NCBI RefSeq assembly: GCF_025399835.1
Contig: NZ_JAODVR010000001.1
Span: 2,790,001-2,854,000 of the forward strand
Length of the DNA: 64,000 nt
Reading direction: 5' to 3'
DNA from: Haloarchaeobius sp. HME9146
Lineage (GTDB): Archaea > Halobacteriota > Halobacteria > Halobacteriales > Natrialbaceae
Within the stretch, counting starts at the first letter, position 1, and every line of letters starts with the position of its first letter. A model generated the notes under the pieces. That model did not search any database. It saw nothing but the letters and a program-made list of their open reading frames with translations, and was not told where the DNA came from. The position numbers and the translations under genes are program-made. This document shows positions 36,909 through 46,138 of this stretch, piece after piece.

Positions 36909-38057
36909 TTAGACCGGCTGGCCGAGCGCTTCCACGTTCTCAAGCGAACGGTTCTTCAGCGCCTCCCCCGTGTTCGCGTCGAACAGGTGGATGGCCTCCT
37001 CGGGGATGTGCGCGACGACCGGCTGGCCGGCCTCGACGCGCTGCATGCCGCCGATGGTCACGATGAACGTGTCCGGGTTGGCCGCCTCGGGGTCGAAGGT
37101 GAGGTAGAGGTTGTTCTCGTCGCCGGTCGGCTCGACCACGTCCACGACGGTCTCGAAGTCGTGGTCGCCCTCGACATCCGAGCGAATCTCGATGTCTTCG
37201 GGCCGGATACCCAGCGTGAGCTCCGTCGCGTCTCCGACGGCGTCGAGCGTCTCCTGGGAAACCGGGTAGGAGAACTTCTCGGCTTCGAGGCGATTGCCCT
37301 GCACCTCGACGTCGAAGAAGTTCATCGAGGGCTCGCCGATGAAGTCCGCGACGAACTCGTTGTTCGGCTCGTGGTAGCACTCCAGCGGCGTCCCGACCTG
37401 CTGGAGGATGCCGTCGTCGAGGATGGCGATGCGGTCGCCCATCGTCATCGCCTCCGTCTGGTCGTGGGTGACGTAGACGGTGGAGACGCCGAGGTCCTCC
37501 TGGATGCGCTGGAGTTCGGTGCGCATCTTCGCGCGCAGCTTGGCGTCGAGGTTCGACAGCGGCTCGTCCATCAGGAACACCGAGGGGTCGCGCACGATGG
37601 CGCGGCCCAGGGCGACACGCTGTTGCTGGCCGCCGGAGAGCTCCCGGGGCTTGCGGTCGAGCAGGTCGCCGATACCCATCATCTCCGCGGCCTCGGTGAC
37701 CTTCTGCTGTATCTCGTCGTCCGGCATGTCCGTCGACTCCTCGAGCCCGAAGCTCATGTTCTCGGCGACGGTCATGTGCGGGTACAGCGCGTAGGACTGG
37801 AACACCATCGCGATGTCGCGGTCCGCCGGCTGCTTGTGGTTCATCAGGTCGCCACCGAGGCGAAGCTCGCCCTCGGTGACGGTCTCCAGCCCGGCGATCA
37901 TCCGCAGGGTGGTGGACTTCCCACACCCCGACGGGCCGACGAGGACCAGGAATTCCCCATCAGCGATGTCGACGTTCACGTCGTCGACGGCCACGATCTC
38001 GTTCCCGTCGTCTTCGACGAACACCTTGGTGATGCCGTCGAGCGTCAGTTCAGCCAT
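36909..38057 (-). CDS. Carbohydrate ABC transporter ATPase (UgpC/MalK type)
   Basis: 382 residues. Walker A GPSGCGKSTTLRMIAGLE lies at about 42-59, the Q-loop in FQSYALYPHMT, the signature LSGGQQQRVALGRAI, Walker B FLMDEPLSNLD and the switch His in YVTHDQTEAMTMGDR. The C-terminal third is the MOP/TOBE-like regulatory domain typical of sugar importers (GIRPEDIEIRSD). It energises the two permeases upstream. It is the last gene of a four-gene operon (binding protein, permease, permease, ATPase), 33 bases after the second permease. The ATP-binding motifs are all intact. Confidence 0.95.
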   Translation of the reverse strand: MAELTLDGITKVFVEDDGNEIVAVDDVNVDIADGEFLVLVGPSGCGKSTTLRMIAGLETVTEGELRLGGDLMNHKQPADRDIAMVFQSYALYPHMTVAENMSFGLEESTDMPDDEIQQKVTEAAEMMGIGDLLDRKPRELSGGQQQRVALGRAIVRDPSVFLMDEPLSNLDAKLRAKMRTELQRIQEDLGVSTVYVTHDQTEAMTMGDRIAILDDGILQQVGTPLECYHEPNNEFVADFIGEPSMNFFDVEVQGNRLEAEKFSYPVSQETLDAVGDATELTLGIRPEDIEIRSDVEGDHDFETVVDVVEPTGDENNLYLTFDPEAANPDTFIVTIGGMQRVEAGQPVVAHIPEEAIHLFDANTGEALKNRSLENVEALGQPV

Positions 38058-38090
38058 CTGTCTTCCTCCTCTGTGTCGTAGTGAATCATC

Positions 38091-39005
38091 TTAGGCGGTT
38101 ACTCCTTTCGCGAACTGTTCTCCGAAGAAGATGTACACCAGCAGCGTCGGCAGCGCCGTGACGAACGCTGCGGCCATGCGCAGCGGGAAGTTTGTCCCGG
38201 ACTGCGAGACGCCGAGGCCTGCGAGGTCCATCGTCACGACCGACGCGTCACCGGACTGTACGATGATGAGCGCGAACAGCAGGTCGTTCCAGATCTGCGT
38301 GAACTGGTAGATGAACGTCACTGCGAACATCGGGATGGACAGCGGCAGGATGATGCGCCGGTAGATCTTGTAGACCGTGGCACCGTCCAGCCGAGCCGCC
38401 TCGACCATCTCACCGGAGAGGTCCTTGTAGTACGAGCGGAACAGCAGCGTACAGATGGGAATCCCGTACGCGGTGTGCGTGATGACGAGTGCCAGGATCT
38501 TCCAGTGGTGCTCCTGGATGAGCGGCAACAGCAATGCGAACGGTTCGAACCATTCCTGCAGCGGGACGATGCTGTACCAGAACTGCGAGAGCGGCACCAG
38601 CACGGCCTGGTACGGGATGAAGATACCCGCGACGAACAGGGCGTAGATGCCGACCTGGCGCTTCCAGTGGACGCTCGTCAGCCCGAAGGCGGCCATGCTC
38701 CCGAACACCGCCGAGAGGATGGTCGCCGGAATCGTCAGCAACAGGCTGTTGAACAGGCCACTCGCGAGGCCGTCGAACGCCTGTGCCCAGTTCTCCAGGG
38801 TGAACGCCGCCGGCGAGAGCGGTGGCAGGTACGGGGCATCGCCCGTGTAGACCGCGTTGCTCTTCAGCGAGGTCATCAGCCCCGTCTCGATGGGGATGAG
38901 GTAGAACGTCGCCATCCCGGCGAGGACGGCGTAGAGCAGGACTCGCCGGAGCGAGTATCCGAATAGCTGTACGGAGTCGTCGGCGGTCGCTGTTGCGTTG
39001 CTCAT
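38091..39005 (-). CDS. Carbohydrate ABC transporter permease (MalG type)
   Basis: 304 residues with six membrane helices. The EAA loop, which contacts the ATPase, is EMVEAARLDGATVYKIYRRIILPLSIP. The first helix is near residue 22 and is followed by a large outer loop (GLMTSLKSNAVYTGDAPYLPP). The ATG overlaps the stop of the previous permease by 4 bases (ATGA), so translation is coupled. Together with the gene at 39002 it forms the membrane channel of a sugar importer. Glucose or another monosaccharide is likely, judging from the binding protein (inference). Confidence 0.93.
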   Translation of the reverse strand: MSNATATADDSVQLFGYSLRRVLLYAVLAGMATFYLIPIETGLMTSLKSNAVYTGDAPYLPPLSPAAFTLENWAQAFDGLASGLFNSLLLTIPATILSAVFGSMAAFGLTSVHWKRQVGIYALFVAGIFIPYQAVLVPLSQFWYSIVPLQEWFEPFALLLPLIQEHHWKILALVITHTAYGIPICTLLFRSYYKDLSGEMVEAARLDGATVYKIYRRIILPLSIPMFAVTFIYQFTQIWNDLLFALIIVQSGDASVVTMDLAGLGVSQSGTNFPLRMAAAFVTALPTLLVYIFFGEQFAKGVTA

Positions 39006-40003
39006 AATTGCCCCCGCTGGTACTGCGTGTAGAGGTACGGCGCGACGATGGCGAGTGCCATCAGGAACAGGACGACCGCGATGGCCGACCCGTACGCCCA
39101 GTTCCCGTTGCTGTACGCCTCACGGACCATGCGGGTCGCGAGGATGTCCGCGGACGGCCCTGGCTGGTACCCCCCGTACATCGAGTACAGGAAGTCGAAC
39201 GCCTTCAGCGCGAAGACGACAAGCACGACCGCCGCACTGATGGTCGCGGTCCGCAGCTGTGGGATGATGATGCGCCAGTACATGCGAACGGTGCTCGCAC
39301 CGTCGACACGTGCGGCCTCGAAGTGTTCGTTCGGAATCGCGCGCAGGCCGGCGAGGTAGACGACCATGGCGTAGCCGCTGAACTGCCAGATGAGCGCGAA
39401 TATCACCGCCGCGAGTTTCAACTGTGGATTCTGGACGATGCCGACGGAATCGAACCCGAGCGACGTGATGACGACGTTGATGAGCCCGGATTCGCGGTTG
39501 TACATGAACAGCCAGAACTTCGCCGTCACGACGAACGAGAGGCTCATCGGGAGCAGGTACACCGTCCGGAAGGTGTTCTCGTACCGGATCTTCTGGTCGA
39601 CGAGGATGGCCAGCAGCAGGCCGAGCACCAGACAGATGGCCGTGAATGCGACCATCAGGACCAGTGTGTTCCGCGCCGAGTTCCAGATGGGTTCGATGGA
39701 CAGGTTCGACCACGAGGGTGTCCCACCGGTGAACGCGATGACGTAGTTCTCGAGGTCGAGGTTGCTGTAGTCCGGCGAGGCCGTAAAGCCGGCGAGGTCC
39801 GTCAGTGAGATGACGACGTTCCAGATGATGGCCCCGTAGACGAACAGGCCCACGAGCAGGAACGGCGGCAGCCAGAACGGTGCGGACTGGACGCTGGTCC
39901 GGTCCAGGAACGACCGTTCCGCCTGCGCCTCGCCACCATCGGTCCGCACCTCCCGCCGACGGTTTGCGAGTGCCTGTTTGAGTTGTGTAAGTTTCTTGCG
40001 CAT
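39002..40003 (-). CDS. Carbohydrate ABC transporter permease (MalF type)
   Basis: 333 residues. After a basic, soluble start (MRKKLTQLKQALANRRREVR) there are about six membrane helices. The EAA loop is HFEAARVDGASTVRMYWRIIIPQLRT. A large loop after the first helix (SLTDLAGFTASPDYSNLDLENYV) is typical of the first permease of CUT1 sugar importers. The gene starts 24 bases after the binding-protein stop and overlaps the second permease by 4 bases. Confidence 0.93.
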   Translation of the reverse strand: MRKKLTQLKQALANRRREVRTDGGEAQAERSFLDRTSVQSAPFWLPPFLLVGLFVYGAIIWNVVISLTDLAGFTASPDYSNLDLENYVIAFTGGTPSWSNLSIEPIWNSARNTLVLMVAFTAICLVLGLLLAILVDQKIRYENTFRTVYLLPMSLSFVVTAKFWLFMYNRESGLINVVITSLGFDSVGIVQNPQLKLAAVIFALIWQFSGYAMVVYLAGLRAIPNEHFEAARVDGASTVRMYWRIIIPQLRTATISAAVVLVVFALKAFDFLYSMYGGYQPGPSADILATRMVREAYSNGNWAYGSAIAVVLFLMALAIVAPYLYTQYQRGQL

Positions 40004-40027
40004 AAAATGTGATACGGCGGTGGTCTC

Positions 40028-41320
40028 TTAGCTGAACGACCCGAGGAGCTGCCTCGTGGTCTTGTCCACGTCGTAGGACTCGATGAAACCACTGAACGCG
40101 TCGAGGACGTTCGTCCGGATCGCCGGCGAGAGGGCGAGGCCGTGCTGGATGGACGGCGGCTGCGCCTCCGAGCTGGTGAAGTCGTCGAACTGGTCCTGCT
40201 GGAACGTGTTCAGCTTGGACGGGTCGGCGTCCTTGCGCGGCGGGATGGAGCCCTTCTTCTGGTTGAAGCGGATCTGGGCGTCCGTCGAGCCACAGTAGCT
40301 GAGGAACGTCTTCGTCGCCTCGGGCGACGGGTTGTTCGACGGGAACGGGAACGAGTCCATGTTGAGGGCGTAGTAGCCGTCGGTGCCCGGGAACGGGACG
40401 TGGTCCCAGTCCTCGCCGTAGTTGAAGTCGTCGTTGCCGCTGTAGGCACCCGCTGCCCAGTCACCCTGGTGGATGAATGCAGCCTGGTCCTTCATGAAGC
40501 GGGAGTTGCCCTCGGTCCACGAGATGGACGCGGAGTCGTCGAAGTAGAACTCCGAGTAGTCCTTGACCGTCTGGAGTGCCTTCTTCACCTGGGCCTCCTT
40601 GCCGTTCCCGTTGACGAAGGCGTTGTAGCCGGACTGGCCGGCCTGCCCGAGCAGCACGGTCGCCCAGAGCTGGACCGTCGACCAGTTGGAGCTGGTCTGC
40701 TGGGCCATCGGGGTCGCGTCGGTGTTGTCGGCGACCTTCTGCATCGCGGCCGTGAGGTCGTCCGGGGTCTCGATGCTGGATGGGTCGACACCGGCCTCCT
40801 CGACGACCGCCGTGTTGTAGAAGAGGTTGTTGATACGGTGGATGTTGAGGGGAACCGTGACGTACGTCCCGTCGAGCTGGGCCTGCTTCTTCGGTCCCGG
40901 CAGGTAGTTGCTCTTCATGTCGTCGTCCCAGACGTCACCCTCGAGGTCGCCGTACGCGCCGGCGAACTTCTCGAGGTTCTTCCCCGGCCACGCCTGCCAC
41001 GTGCTCGGCGGGTTGTTCGACTGCATCCGGTTCTGGATGACCGTCCCGAGGTTCTTCCGGGCGGCACCGTTGACCGGTTCCTCCGCGAACTCCACGTCGG
41101 GGTGTTCCTCCTGGAACCCTTCGAGGAGCGCTGCGATGGCGTCGGAGCCGTCGCCGCTACTCCAGGCGTGGAGCAGTTCGATGGGCTCCTGGCTCTCACC
41201 GCCACCGGTAAGGCCACCGATACATCCGGAGAGTCCTGTCAGTCCGGCTGCACCGGCAGCGCCGGCTGTTTTCAAGATACTACGCCGCGAAACGTCAGAG
41301 GTTGAATCGTGTCCTGTCAT
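40028..41320 (-). CDS. Sugar-binding lipoprotein of an ABC importer
   Basis: 430 residues. Tat lipoprotein signal: SRRSILKTAGAAG, then LTGLSGC with the lipid-anchored Cys. The mature domain begins EPIELLHAWSSGDGSDAIAALLEGFQEEHPDVEF, then QNRMQSNNPPSTWQAWPG. This opening is closest to bacterial and archaeal glucose/mannose-binding proteins, so a monosaccharide is the best guess, not proof. The start at 41318-41320 precedes the signal; the longer frame adds codons across a palindromic sequence at 41333-41347, which is more likely regulatory. First gene of the operon. Confidence 0.92.
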   Translation of the reverse strand: MTGHDSTSDVSRRSILKTAGAAGAAGLTGLSGCIGGLTGGGESQEPIELLHAWSSGDGSDAIAALLEGFQEEHPDVEFAEEPVNGAARKNLGTVIQNRMQSNNPPSTWQAWPGKNLEKFAGAYGDLEGDVWDDDMKSNYLPGPKKQAQLDGTYVTVPLNIHRINNLFYNTAVVEEAGVDPSSIETPDDLTAAMQKVADNTDATPMAQQTSSNWSTVQLWATVLLGQAGQSGYNAFVNGNGKEAQVKKALQTVKDYSEFYFDDSASISWTEGNSRFMKDQAAFIHQGDWAAGAYSGNDDFNYGEDWDHVPFPGTDGYYALNMDSFPFPSNNPSPEATKTFLSYCGSTDAQIRFNQKKGSIPPRKDADPSKLNTFQQDQFDDFTSSEAQPPSIQHGLALSPAIRTNVLDAFSGFIESYDVDKTTRQLLGSFS

Positions 41321-41620
41321 GCCACCACGTGCCTCACGCTGCGTGAGACTTACGGGAGCTTTACGGATGCCCACACTTAACACTTGCCCAAATTAATTCA
41401 CATCCGAGTGAATATTGAAGGTTTACAACGGCTGTAGTACCGTCTTTTCGTTTTCGGAAACTGTCGATTTGGGTATAAACACTGTCCACTCTCAGAGGAG
41501 TTTCGAGATAGTTGATAACATACAACATGGTGGTTCGACGGCGGTCGTCGCAGGTTTCAGCCGGCCAGGTCGGGAACCGATTCGGTGGGTTTTACGCACC
41601 GGCCCGACGACGAATCAGGT
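41321..41620. other. Divergent promoter region between the sugar ABC operon and fumarase
   Basis: 300 bases, AT-richer than neighbouring genes. It contains the palindrome at 41333-41347, an AT-rich tract around 41390-41480, and a TATA-like TTTTAC near 41590-41595 about 28 bases before the fumC ATG. No coding frame was supported. Confidence 0.5.
41333..41347. promoter_or_regulatory. Perfect 15-base palindrome upstream of the sugar ABC operon (candidate operator)
   Basis: CTCACGC-T-GCGTGAG is a perfect 7-1-7 inverted repeat, 12 bases upstream of the ATG at 41320. AT-rich promoter-like sequence (ATTAATT around 41390-41398) lies behind it, so the palindrome would fall in the short leader or just after the start point. 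It is suitable for a dimeric repressor, or could form an RNA hairpin near the ribosome-binding region. The known halobacterial TrmB motif (TACT...GAGTA spaced) was not seen here. Confidence 0.5.
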
Positions 41621-43030
41621 ATGTCCGACGACTTCCGCACCGAGCAGGACAGCCTCGGCGAGATGCAGGTACCGGCCGACGCCTACTGGGGGGCACAGAC
41701 CCAGCGCGCGGTCGAGAACTTCCCCATCTCCGGGCTCACGTTCGGGCGTCGTTTCGTCCGTGCACTGGGCGTCGTGAAGAAGGCCGCCGCGCAGGCGAAC
41801 CGCGACCTCGAGATGATTCCCGAGGACAAGGCGGAGTGCATCATCGAGGCCGCCGACGAGGTCATCGCCGGCGAGCACGACGACCAGTTCCCGGTCGACG
41901 TGTTCCAGACCGGGTCGGGGACCTCCTCGAATATGAACGCCAACGAGGTCATCTCGAACCGCGCCACCGAACTGTACGGCGGCGAGATCGGGAGCCGCGA
42001 GATCCACCCGAACGACCACGTCAACTTCGGGCAGTCCTCGAACGACGTCATCCCGACCGCGATGCACGTCGCCGCCCTCGAAGCCGTCGAGAAGGACGTC
42101 ATCCCGGCGCTCGACACGCTCCGCGAGGCCCTCGAAGAGAAGGCCGAGGAGTTCGACGGTATCGTCAAGACGGGCCGTACCCACCTGCAGGACGCCACGC
42201 CGGTCCGACTCGGTCAGGAGTTCGGCGGCTACAAGACGCAGGTCGAGAAGGGCCTCGTCCGCGTCGACAACACCCGCGAACACCTCGCCGAACTCGCCCT
42301 CGGTGGCACCGCGGTCGGGACGGGGCTGAACACCCACCCCGAGTTCCCCGAGCGCGCCGCCGAGTACATCACGAAGGAGACCGGCGTCCAGTTCCGCGAG
42401 GCCGACGACCACTTCGAGGCACAGGCCGCCCACGACGCCATGTCCGAGGCACACGGTGCCCTCCGGACCGTCGCCGGCAGCCTGAACAAGATCGCGAACG
42501 ACCTGCGCCTGCTCGCCTCCGGCCCCCGCAACGGGCTCGGTGAACTCGAGCAGCCGGAGAACCAGCCCGGTTCGTCCATCATGCCCGGCAAGATCAACCC
42601 GGTCGTCGCCGAGGCCGTCAACCAGCTCCACAAGCAGGTCGTCGGCAACGACGCGGCCGTCTCCGCCGGTGCGGCCGAGGGGCAGATCGACCTGAACCTC
42701 TACAAACCGCTGCTGGCGTACAACTTCCTGCAGTCCGCCGAACTCATCTCGAACGGGAGCGAGGTGTTCGCCCGGAAGTTCGTCGCGAAGCTGGAGGCCA
42801 ACGAGGAACACTGCGAGGAGCAGGTCGAGCAGTCGATGGCGCTCGCGACCGCGCTCAACCCGCACATCGGCTACGACAAGGCCAGCACGGCCGCCAAGAC
42901 CGCACTGAAGGAGGGCAAGACGGTCCGCCAGGTCGTCATCGAGAAGGGCTACCTCAGCGAGGAGGAGGCCGACGAGATCATCGACCCCGAGGCGATGACC
43001 CACCGCGGCATCCTCGGTCAGGACGACTGA
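41621..43030 (+). CDS. fumC: Fumarate hydratase class II
   Basis: 469 residues. It interconverts fumarate and malate in the citric acid cycle. Conserved features: GSGTSSNMNANEVISNRA, HPNDHVNFGQSSNDVIPTAMH, KTGRTHLQDATPV with the catalytic His region, and the superfamily signature GSSIMPGKINPV. All three conserved regions of the aspartase/fumarase family are intact. Aspartate ammonia-lyase is the nearest alternative; the THLQDATPVRLGQEF run favours fumarase. The ATG at 41621 is about 28 bases after a TTTTAC TATA box, so the transcript is leaderless. Confidence 0.95.
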   Translation: MSDDFRTEQDSLGEMQVPADAYWGAQTQRAVENFPISGLTFGRRFVRALGVVKKAAAQANRDLEMIPEDKAECIIEAADEVIAGEHDDQFPVDVFQTGSGTSSNMNANEVISNRATELYGGEIGSREIHPNDHVNFGQSSNDVIPTAMHVAALEAVEKDVIPALDTLREALEEKAEEFDGIVKTGRTHLQDATPVRLGQEFGGYKTQVEKGLVRVDNTREHLAELALGGTAVGTGLNTHPEFPERAAEYITKETGVQFREADDHFEAQAAHDAMSEAHGALRTVAGSLNKIANDLRLLASGPRNGLGELEQPENQPGSSIMPGKINPVVAEAVNQLHKQVVGNDAAVSAGAAEGQIDLNLYKPLLAYNFLQSAELISNGSEVFARKFVAKLEANEEHCEEQVEQSMALATALNPHIGYDKASTAAKTALKEGKTVRQVVIEKGYLSEEEADEIIDPEAMTHRGILGQDD

Positions 43031-43274
43031 CACCCCGTCGAACACCCCCCGCATAGATTCCACAGCCAGATTTTCTCTCGGCACGACACGAGCCCGCTAT
43101 CTGCCACCAACGACCACGCGTGAGGATATCAAGGGCAACGTTTATTACCGGGTAATCCTCTCAGTGGAAGTGAAACAACCGCACGACGGCGTGAACTTAC
43201 CGAAAGTTATCGAGAGACGGAGGAAAGTCGAACAATCCATGGGTGTTATGGTGGTTGCAGTCCAAATTTGTACT

Positions 43275-43508
43275 ATGCACACCTGTCGTAACTGCAACCA
43301 ATCGTTCAGCACAGAGCTTGCCCTAGAGATGCACGTAGACACATGCGAGAAAGGACAGCTCTTTTGTGAGGAATGTGGTGACCGATTCTCCGAGCGCGTT
43401 GCGACACGCGATGGTTGGCATTATCGATGCCCGAACGACGACTGCGACGGGGAAGGACTTGGGGAAGATATTATTCAGATAGAAGATATTCGCGCGGCGA
43501 CGCAGTAA
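43275..43508 (+). CDS. Small zinc-finger protein
   Basis: 77 residues, MHTCRNCNQSFSTELALEMHVDTC.... The first finger is C2HC/C2H2-like: C-x2-C, then H-x3-C. A second module, CEECGDRFSERVATRDGWHYRCPNDDC, has a C-x2-C and a second Cys pair. It is probably a nucleic acid or protein-binding factor; the role is unknown. Coding probability is high because of the ordered cysteines. The start is not certain: in-frame starts lie at 43164 (GTG), 43239 and 43245, and a TATA-like TTTATTA at 43141 would place transcription start near 43168. Confidence 0.75.
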   Translation: MHTCRNCNQSFSTELALEMHVDTCEKGQLFCEECGDRFSERVATRDGWHYRCPNDDCDGEGLGEDIIQIEDIRAATQ

Positions 43509-43694
43509 CGAATCCAGAGACGCTTCTACGGCCAATCGACGACTCCAGAGTGCCACGACGCGACAGCGTGTGCGCCGCACTCATCGGGGCCGGGACTCGG
43601 TTCCCGACCGGGGTCCCCCGCCTGGGCGACCGCCCGTGGCCAGGGTCGCCGGAACTGGACGGTTTTTTACCCCTCCGACTCGGAGCGTAGCGCA

Positions 43695-45563
43695 ATGACC
43701 GACCACGACTACGAGGCGCTGGGACTGGTCGCCGGGCTGGAGATCCACCAGCAGCTCGACACCGCGAGCAAGCTGTTCTGTGGCTGCCCGACCGACCTCC
43801 GCGAGCCGGAGGAGTCCGAGCGCGAGTTCACGCGGTACCTGCACCCGACGAAGTCCGAACTCGGGGAACTGGACGAGGCGGCGCTCGAAGAGAGCCAGGT
43901 CGAACGCGAGTTCACCTACCTCGCGTACGACTCGACCTGTCTCGTCGAGGAGGACGACGAACCGCCCCACCGGCTGGACGACGAAGCACGCGAGGTCGCC
44001 CTCGAGATCGCCCAGCTACTGGACATGGCGCCGGTCGATACGGCCCACGTCATGCGCAAGATCGTCGTCGACGGCTCGAACACCTCGGGCTTCCAGCGGT
44101 CGACCGAGATCGCGACCGACGGCGAGATATCGACCGAGGACGGCCCGGTCCGCGTCGCCGACCTGATGCTCGAAGAGGAGTCCTGCCAGCGCATCGAGGA
44201 ACACGACGACGGCGTCACCTTCAGCCTCGACCGCCTCGGGATTCCGCTGGTCGAGATCGGCACGAAGCCGGACATCTCGACGCCCGAGCAGGCCCGCGAG
44301 GCCGCCGAGCGCATCGGCATGTTGCTGCGCTCGACCGGCCACGTCAAGCGCGGCCTCGGCACCATCCGCCAGGACGTGAACATCTCCATCGCCGAGGGTG
44401 CCCGCGTGGAGGTCAAGGGCGTCCAGAGCCTCGACGACATCGACGACATCGTCCGGAACGAAGCCGGGCGGCAGGTCGAACTCCTCGAGATCCGTGACGA
44501 ACTCGAATCGCGCGGCGCGAGCGTCGGCGAGGTACAGGACGTGACCGACACCTTCGCCGACACCGAGAGCGGCGTCATCCGCGGCGCACTCGACTCCGGC
44601 GGGAAGGTCACCGCCGTTCCCCTCTTCGGGTTCGACGGCCTCGTCGGCCGCGAGATTCAGCCGGACCGGCGTCTTGGGACCGAGTTCTCCGACCACGCCA
44701 AGCGCCACGGTGCCGGTGGCATCTTCCACACCGACGAGCTCCCGGCCTACGGCGTCACCGAGGACGAGGTCGCGGCCCTGCGTGAGGCCGTCGACGCCGG
44801 CGAGGACGACGCCGTGGCCATCGTGGCCGCCAGCCCCGAGGTCGCCGACAACGCCATCGAGGCCGCCGCGAAGCGCGCCGAGACCGCACTCGAGGGCGTC
44901 CCGGAGGAGACCCGCGGCGCGAACGAGGACGGTACGACCCGCTACCTGCGCCCGCTCCCCGGCGCGGCCCGAATGTACCCCGAGACGGACGTCCCGCCCG
45001 TGGACCTCGATCCGAGCGAGGTCGAGACGCCCGAACTCCTGACCGAGAAGGTCGAGCGCTACCAGGACGAGTACGGACTGGACGCCGGCCTCGCCGAGCA
45101 GGTCGCCTACGGCCAGCGCATGCCGCTGTTCGAGTCCGTCGTCGCCGACGGCATCGACGCGACCCTGGCTGCCGGCACGCTCGAATCCACGCTGACCGAA
45201 CTGCGCCGTGACGACGTGCCCGTCGAGACCCTCACCGACGAGCACCTGCGCGACGCGCTCTCGCTCGTCGACCAGGGCGAGGTGCCCAACGAGGGCATGA
45301 ACGACCTGCTGACCGCGCTCGCCGAGGACCCGAGCCTGACGGCCGAGGAAGCCGTCGAGGCCGAGGGCCTGGGTGGCGTCTCCGAGGACGAGGTTCGCGA
45401 GGCCGTCGCGGAGGTCGTCGAGCGGAATTCGGACCAGGTCGAAGAAGAGGGTATGGGCGCGTTCTCCGCGCTCATGGGCGAGTGCATGGGTGCGCTCCGG
45501 GGCAAGGCCGGTGGTGACACCGTGAGTGCCGTGCTCCGCGAGGAGATTCAGAAGCGCGCCTGA
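43695..45563 (+). CDS. gatE: Glutamyl-tRNA(Gln) amidotransferase subunit E
   Basis: 622 residues, the archaeal-specific GatE that with GatD converts Glu-tRNA(Gln) to Gln-tRNA(Gln). The GatB/E cradle domain begins ALGLVAGLEIHQQLDTASKLFCGCP. HVMRKIVVDGSNTSGFQRS and GTIRQDVNISIAEGARVEVKGVQ are classic. A GAD-type insert is present (about residues 270-400), and the tail YqeY-like domain ends GAFSALMGECMGALRGKAGGD. The length and order are normal for GatE. A TTTTTTAC TATA box at 43663-43670 lies about 28 bases before the ATG. gatD is not adjacent. Confidence 0.97.
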   Translation: MTDHDYEALGLVAGLEIHQQLDTASKLFCGCPTDLREPEESEREFTRYLHPTKSELGELDEAALEESQVEREFTYLAYDSTCLVEEDDEPPHRLDDEAREVALEIAQLLDMAPVDTAHVMRKIVVDGSNTSGFQRSTEIATDGEISTEDGPVRVADLMLEEESCQRIEEHDDGVTFSLDRLGIPLVEIGTKPDISTPEQAREAAERIGMLLRSTGHVKRGLGTIRQDVNISIAEGARVEVKGVQSLDDIDDIVRNEAGRQVELLEIRDELESRGASVGEVQDVTDTFADTESGVIRGALDSGGKVTAVPLFGFDGLVGREIQPDRRLGTEFSDHAKRHGAGGIFHTDELPAYGVTEDEVAALREAVDAGEDDAVAIVAASPEVADNAIEAAAKRAETALEGVPEETRGANEDGTTRYLRPLPGAARMYPETDVPPVDLDPSEVETPELLTEKVERYQDEYGLDAGLAEQVAYGQRMPLFESVVADGIDATLAAGTLESTLTELRRDDVPVETLTDEHLRDALSLVDQGEVPNEGMNDLLTALAEDPSLTAEEAVEAEGLGGVSEDEVREAVAEVVERNSDQVEEEGMGAFSALMGECMGALRGKAGGDTVSAVLREEIQKRA

Positions 45564-45655
45564 CTGCTTCCCGCGACACTCTCCGTATTCTCCAGATTCT
45601 CGACTCCCCGTGCTACACAAGACACTTCTCTCTATTTGGCATACTTACCAGATGA

Positions 45656-46096
45656 ATGACGGAAGGTACCACCAGACGCCGGTTCTGTGGGACGGTGGGT
45701 GCAGTTCTTTCCGTAGCAACTGGTGGCTGTCTACAGACACTGTTCGTCGAACAACCGTACGGTGACCTCGTCGTCTCGAACCAGCACGACCGTCGGCATA
45801 CCGTCTCGATCACCGCCTCGAACGACCACTTCATGCACGAGGGAAAGCCAGCAGCGAACCGACGGCTCCAGCAGCCCATCGAACCCGGCGAGACGATTCG
45901 GAAAGCACGTTTCTTCGTCAGTGGTGAAACCGATGTCCGAATCAGCGTCGATGGCGTGTCGGTCGGACACGAAACCGTCGACGTATGGCGGGGTGAAGGC
46001 GGCGAGGACGACCGCCACGAGGAAGCACTCGAAGTGAATATTCGGCCCGATGGAACCACGGTCGTCGACGTTGTGGTGACTCACACTGCGTCGTAA
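45656..46096 (+). CDS. Tat-exported lipoprotein, unknown function
   Basis: 146 residues. The signal is TTRRRFCGTVGAVLSVATGGC: twin arginines, a hydrophobic stretch and a lipobox ending in Cys25. The mature part is a small beta-rich domain (GDLVVSNQHDRRHTVSITA, TIRKARFFVSGETDVRISVDG, LEVNIRPDGTTVVDVVVTH), the kind seen in haloarchaeal surface lipoproteins. No function is known. An alternative ATG 4 bases earlier is out of frame. It is a single gene between gatE and the convergent PAP2 gene (43 bases between stops). Confidence 0.78.
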   Translation: MTEGTTRRRFCGTVGAVLSVATGGCLQTLFVEQPYGDLVVSNQHDRRHTVSITASNDHFMHEGKPAANRRLQQPIEPGETIRKARFFVSGETDVRISVDGVSVGHETVDVWRGEGGEDDRHEEALEVNIRPDGTTVVDVVVTHTAS

Positions 46097-46138
46097 TTCG
46101 GGGTTGTAGAATCGAGGTAGTGGAACCGGGATGACCGG

